From assembly GCF_023205015.1 (NCBI RefSeq), contig NZ_CP096258.1:3782001-3846000 (forward strand): DNA of 64,000 bases, given 5' to 3'. Source of the stretch: Providencia rettgeri. GTDB lineage: Bacteria; Pseudomonadota; Gammaproteobacteria; Enterobacterales; Enterobacteriaceae. Under the pieces are notes generated by a model that made no database searches, was not told the DNA's origin, and saw nothing but the letters and a program-made list of their open reading frames with translations. Each line of letters begins with the position of its first letter. Within the stretch, counting starts at the first letter, position 1. The position numbers and the translations under genes were made by a program. Positions 60,384 to 64,000 of the stretch are shown piece by piece.

Positions 60384-61457
60384 ATGAGCTTTCCATTAAA
60401 AACATTGGTGGCTAGTATGGTTTTAGTGATGTCAGTGTCTGCTGTAGCTCAAGCTTCAAGTAAAGTTGTCATTGCACATCGTGGTGCAAGTGGTTACTTA
60501 CCGGAACATACCCTACCTGCAAAAGCTATGGCTTACGCACAAGGTGCTGATTTTCTTGAGCAAGATTTAGTTATGACGAAAGATAACGAGCTTGTGGTCT
60601 TACATGACCATTATCTCGATCGCGTGACTGATGTTGCTGAACGTTTCCCTGACCGCGCTCGTAAAGATGGCCGTTACTATGCGATTGACTTTACCCTTGA
60701 TGAGATCAAATCACTCAATTTTACAGAAGGATTTGATATTGTTGATGGTAAAAAAGTGCAAAGCTATCCGAACCGCTTCCCGATGGGGAAATCAGATTTC
60801 CGCGTTCATACTTTCCAAGAAGAGATTGAATTTGTTCAAGGATTAAACAAATCAACGGGTAAAAATATTGGCATCTACCCAGAAATTAAAGCCCCTTGGT
60901 TCCACTTACAAGAAGGCAAAGATATCACCAAGAAAACACTCGAAGTCCTTAAAGAGTATGGCTACACCACCAAGGATTCCAACGTTTATCTACAGTCATT
61001 TGACCCTAATGACCTAAAACGTATCAAAAATACCTTGATGCCAGAAATGGGAATGGATCTTAAATTAATTCAATTGATTGCTTACACCGATTGGAATGAG
61101 ACTCAAGAGCAAAAACCTGACGGAACTTGGGTTAATTACAATTATGATTGGATGATGAAACCCGGTGCCATGAAAGAAATTGCGACCTATGCAGATGGTA
61201 TTGGTCCTGATTATCATATGCTAATTAATGAAGAATCTACACCTACCAATATCAAGGTGAATGGTATGGTCAAAGAAGCCCATGACAACAAAATGGCGGT
61301 TCATCCGTTCACTATCCGTGTTGATAAGCTGCCAAAATACGCCAAAGATGGGCAACAGCTTTATGACATCATTTATAACCAAGCCGATGTCGATGGCGCC
61401 TTCACCGACTTCCCTGACTTAGGGGTTAAGTTCTTAGAACAACAGAAACAAAAATAG
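60384..61457 (+). CDS. glpQ: Periplasmic glycerophosphodiester phosphodiesterase
   Basis: A 357-residue enzyme with a Sec signal peptide (cleavage near AVAQASS). It hydrolyses glycerophosphodiesters to glycerol-3-phosphate, which GlpT imports. VIAHRGASGYLPEHT holds the catalytic HR...E residues and LVVLHDHYLDRVTDV the metal and acid-base residues. The length matches E. coli (358 aa). The ATG at 60384 follows AAGGAG; an upstream start at 60300 lacks one. It probably shares the glpT transcript. Confidence 0.95.
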   Translation: MSFPLKTLVASMVLVMSVSAVAQASSKVVIAHRGASGYLPEHTLPAKAMAYAQGADFLEQDLVMTKDNELVVLHDHYLDRVTDVAERFPDRARKDGRYYAIDFTLDEIKSLNFTEGFDIVDGKKVQSYPNRFPMGKSDFRVHTFQEEIEFVQGLNKSTGKNIGIYPEIKAPWFHLQEGKDITKKTLEVLKEYGYTTKDSNVYLQSFDPNDLKRIKNTLMPEMGMDLKLIQLIAYTDWNETQEQKPDGTWVNYNYDWMMKPGAMKEIATYADGIGPDYHMLINEESTPTNIKVNGMVKEAHDNKMAVHPFTIRVDKLPKYAKDGQQLYDIIYNQADVDGAFTDFPDLGVKFLEQQKQK

Positions 61458-61474
61458 TTTCTGCACCAAATAAG

Positions 61475-61499
61475 AATGCAGCCATTTGGCTGCATTTTC
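61475..61499. terminator. Terminator between glpQ and epmA
   Basis: AATGCAGCC (61475-61483) and GGCTGCATT (61488-61496) form a 9-bp stem with a four-base loop, followed by TTTT-rich sequence. It lies between converging genes and may act on both. Confidence 0.8.
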
Positions 61500-61518
61500 T
61501 TCAAGTTGGACGCCTTAG

Positions 61519-62496
61519 TTAAGCGATAGTGACAGGGAATGCGATCACATCACTGATTTTGTCTGCATTTAAAGCAATCATAATCAGCCTATCCACCCCA
61601 ACAGCGACCCCCGAACAATCGGGTAGACCATGTTCTAAAGCCGCAAGTAAATGCTCATCAATAGGTGCTGTCGGTAGCCCCATTGCCGCACGCTTACGGT
61701 TGTCTTGTTCAAATCGCTGACGTTGCTCACTGGCATCCGTTAGCTCGTGGAAGCCATTCGCCAGCTCCATCCCTTTGAAATACACCTCAAAACGCTCGGC
61801 GACTCGGTGATCTTCGGTACTGATTACAGCAAGAGAAGCTTGAGTCGCAGGGAAATGATACACGACTGCAGGCTTTTCTTTACCAATATGAGGCTCAACG
61901 CCCATGGTAAATAGCAACTGAAGTAAAGTGTCTTTATCTTCTTCCTGATCCGCGATATTGCTCAAATCTAAACGGGCGGCAACCTCACGTAATTCGCTTT
62001 TTTCAGCGGACAGCGGGTCAATATCCAAATAACGTAAAAACGCTTGTTGGTAAGAAAGTAGCTCTGCACTCTCACATTCTAAAACTTGTTGCAGTAAATC
62101 ATCCACTTCATTAATCAAACGATACATATCAAAATGCGGACGATACCACTCTAACATGGTAAATTCAGGATTATGATGCCGCCCTGCTTCTTCATTTCTA
62201 AAGCTACGACCTAGCTGATAGATAGGACCACTACCTGCAGCTAATAAACGTTTCATGTGGTATTCAGGGCTAGTCATTAAATATAAATTAATGCCTTGTG
62301 CCGCACCTGGCCCCACAAAACGCGTTTCAAATGGAACAAGATGAATGTCAGTGACTGTTGCCTGACTCATTGCGGGGGTTTCGACTTCAAGTACACAGCG
62401 ATCAGTAAAAAAACGTCTGATTTCCGCAACTATTTTTGCGCGCTGTAACAGGTTAGCGATGGGGGCGGTTGGCTGCCAATTCGCTATATCACTCAT
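61519..62496 (-). CDS. epmA: Elongation factor P beta-lysylation enzyme EpmA
   Basis: This 325-residue protein is a truncated class II lysyl-tRNA synthetase homologue (PoxA/GenX/YjeA) that attaches (R)-beta-lysine to EF-P. The class II core is present (MTSPEYHMKRLLAAGSGPIYQLGRSFRNEEAGRHHNPEFTMLEWYRP, motif 2, and GVAVGVDRLIMI, motif 3), but the anticodon domain is absent. The modified EF-P relieves ribosome stalling at proline runs. It is divergent from frdA, as in E. coli. Confidence 0.95.
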   Translation of the reverse strand: MSDIANWQPTAPIANLLQRAKIVAEIRRFFTDRCVLEVETPAMSQATVTDIHLVPFETRFVGPGAAQGINLYLMTSPEYHMKRLLAAGSGPIYQLGRSFRNEEAGRHHNPEFTMLEWYRPHFDMYRLINEVDDLLQQVLECESAELLSYQQAFLRYLDIDPLSAEKSELREVAARLDLSNIADQEEDKDTLLQLLFTMGVEPHIGKEKPAVVYHFPATQASLAVISTEDHRVAERFEVYFKGMELANGFHELTDASEQRQRFEQDNRKRAAMGLPTAPIDEHLLAALEHGLPDCSGVAVGVDRLIMIALNADKISDVIAFPVTIA

Positions 62497-63295
62497 TAAG
62501 ATGACTCCAAAATAAACTTAGTCGTGCAGTGTACCCACCTCACTTGCAACACACAATGCATTTACACTGATAAAGCGCATTTATCTGAGCGTCAGCGCTT
62601 GTGACTGTCGACATAATGAGTAAGTAGGGATAGCCTGATTATCCCTTGCTTTATACGATTAGGCAAAGCCTTTGCTTTTAGCTTTACATAGACTGATGGG
62701 GAGACGTAAATAAAACCGCCTAAAACATGATTATTTCTTATGTTATGTGACATAACTGTTACTAAAAAAACGAAACGATTCGCTTTCTCAATCTATTTTA
62801 AAATTTTCGCTTAGAAAATAAATTTATTCTAAAAATAAATAGTGAGACTCCTCGCAAATTAGCATTCAATATGAATTAAACTCTTCAGCTATAATAATAG
62901 TATTATTCACTTATTATTGATAAAACCCGACTAATCCACTTGGTTTTATACACTAAAACTCCCTGTGAATTTAATGATAATCATTTGAAATTCCTTTTTA
63001 TTCGATGTTAACCACCTACAAAATCGAGTAATATAAAAACAATTTACAAAAAGAAGATCTACCTCACACTTTATTGCTAAATTTGGCCAAAACCCCCCTC
63101 TATATCAAATTTATCTTGAGTACTATTCGCTATAATTCACAGCATGATAAGTCATTATTAGCTATTATATTATTTACTATTAAAAAACAGATATTTCGTA
63201 GTTTAGCTTTAAGTTGAACTGAAAATGACATAGCTAATTATCAAAAGTATTTAAAAGAATTTATCAATTTTACACTTGAACAATGGAGAAGCGCA
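62497..63295. other. Long AT-rich intergenic region between epmA and frdA
   Basis: These 799 bp contain no convincing gene. They should hold the epmA and frd promoters. A Fur-box-like sequence at 62970 is described separately. I did not find a clear FNR site (TTGAT-N4-ATCAA), although one would be expected for frdABCD. Confidence 0.5.
62970..62988. promoter_or_regulatory. Candidate Fur box
   Basis: The 19 bases match the Fur consensus (GATAATGATAATCATTATC) at about 14 positions, with the core AATGATAATCATT intact. It lies 308 bp upstream of the frdA start. Confidence 0.4.
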
Positions 63296-64000
63296 GTGCA
63301 AACCTTCAATGCCGATTTAGCGATTATCGGGGCCGGGGGCGCAGGCTTACGTGCAGCAATTGCTGCCGCTGAAGCAAATCCCAATATCAAGATTGCTCTG
63401 GTCTCAAAAGTATACCCAATGCGTAGTCACACTGTGGCCGCAGAGGGGGGATCAGCAGCAGTTACTCAGGCTCATGACTCCTATGACTATCATTTTAATG
63501 ATACTGTTGCTGGTGGAGACTGGCTGTGTGAGCAAGATGTCGTCGATTATTTCGTCGAACATTGCCCAACAGAAATGACCCAGCTAGAGCTATGGGGCTG
63601 CCCGTGGAGCCGTAAACCAGATGGTTCAGTTAACGTTCGCCGCTTTGGTGGGATGAAAATTGAGCGGACTTGGTTTGCAGCCGATAAAACAGGCTTCCAC
63701 ATGCTCCACACACTCTTCCAAACCTCATTAAAATATCCACAAATTCAACGCTTTGACGAACACTTCGTCCTCGATATCATTGTTGATGAAGGCCAAGTCC
63801 GTGGTCTTGTCGCGTTAAATATGATGGAAGGAACAAAAGTCCAGATCCGTGCTAATGCCATCGTGATGGCAACTGGCGGTGCTGGACGCGTTTATCGCTA
63901 CAACACCAATGGCGGTATTGTGACTGGTGATGGTATGGGGATGGCATTCCGCCATGGTGTTCCTTTGCGTGACATGGAATTCGTTCAATATCACCCAACT
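63296..64000 (+). CDS. frdA: Fumarate reductase flavoprotein subunit (partial, N-terminal 235 codons)
   Basis: The gene runs off the window end. It starts with GTG at 63296 behind GGAG, as E. coli frdA also starts with GTG. ADLAIIGAGGAGLRAAIAAAEA is the FAD dinucleotide motif, and H45 in MRSHTVAAEGG is the histidine that carries covalent FAD. The sequence then follows E. coli FrdA closely through WGCPWSR, MKIERTWFAADKTGFH and ATGGAGRVYRYNTNGG. FrdA reduces fumarate to succinate in anaerobic respiration. Confidence 0.97.
   Translation, partial: MQTFNADLAIIGAGGAGLRAAIAAAEANPNIKIALVSKVYPMRSHTVAAEGGSAAVTQAHDSYDYHFNDTVAGGDWLCEQDVVDYFVEHCPTEMTQLELWGCPWSRKPDGSVNVRRFGGMKIERTWFAADKTGFHMLHTLFQTSLKYPQIQRFDEHFVLDIIVDEGQVRGLVALNMMEGTKVQIRANAIVMATGGAGRVYRYNTNGGIVTGDGMGMAFRHGVPLRDMEFVQYHPT

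Overview
The window reads as chromosome of an enteric gammaproteobacterium of the Morganellaceae, most likely Providencia. Two long backbone runs follow Escherichia coli gene order: accC-[insert]-yhdT-panF-prmA-dusB-fis, and livFGMHK-panM-rpoH-ftsXEY-rsmD-yhhL-yhhM-yhhN-zntA-tusA-yhhQ. The proteins are diverged, the DNA is AT-rich, and the tryptophanase and its leader peptide look like the Proteus vulgaris versions. Family names come from motifs and remembered reference proteins; no search was run.

Layout. 1-104: end of accC. 181-6263: an accessory insert holding a PTS EIIBC permease, a cytoplasmic Cys-type sulfatase, a GntR regulator and an anaerobic sulfatase maturase (minus strand), plus yidH-yidG. 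6397-10640: yhdT, panF, prmA, dusB, fis. 10738-12294: a chemoreceptor with a sigma-28 promoter. 12694-18078: the tnaC-tnaA-tnaB operon, whose permease gene tnaB is cut into three pieces by two IS3-family copies. 18412-20102: three lipoprotein genes (CsgG-like, DUF4810, DUF799). 20690-24432: an MFS transporter and an unrecognised membrane-protein pair. 24711-34839: a hut-like cluster. 35331-36140: six tandem 135-bp ERIC-like repeats. 36151-41034: branched-chain amino acid ABC transporter. 41414-51928: panM, a VOC protein, rpoH, ftsXEY and neighbours, zntA. 52158-54270: an Rpn nuclease gene with an internal start, tusA, and yhhQ behind a preQ1-I riboswitch. 54365-61457: glpACB, glpT, glpQ. 61519-62496: epmA. 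63296-64000: start of frdA.

The most interesting system is at 24711-35167. Urocanate hydratase, a class III CoA-transferase, an acyl-CoA dehydrogenase, an NCS1 permease, both ETF subunits and ETF:ubiquinone oxidoreductase lie on one strand. A HutC-type repressor gene converges on the far end, and HutC-like palindromes lie upstream of hutU. The other hut genes (hutH, hutI, hutG) are absent from the window. I infer a pathway that imports imidazolepropionate or a similar saturated imidazole acid, activates it to a CoA thioester, oxidises it to the urocanate level with electrons passed to ubiquinone, and hydrates the urocanate. This is a hypothesis from gene content, not a demonstrated function.

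Other points of note are the doubly interrupted tnaB with clean 3-bp target duplications, the PTS-plus-cytoplasmic-sulfatase island, the Rpn gene-within-gene, the expanded 17-residue repeat in FtsY, and well-preserved regulatory sites (tnaC, preQ1-I riboswitch, ZntR operator, sigma-28 promoter).
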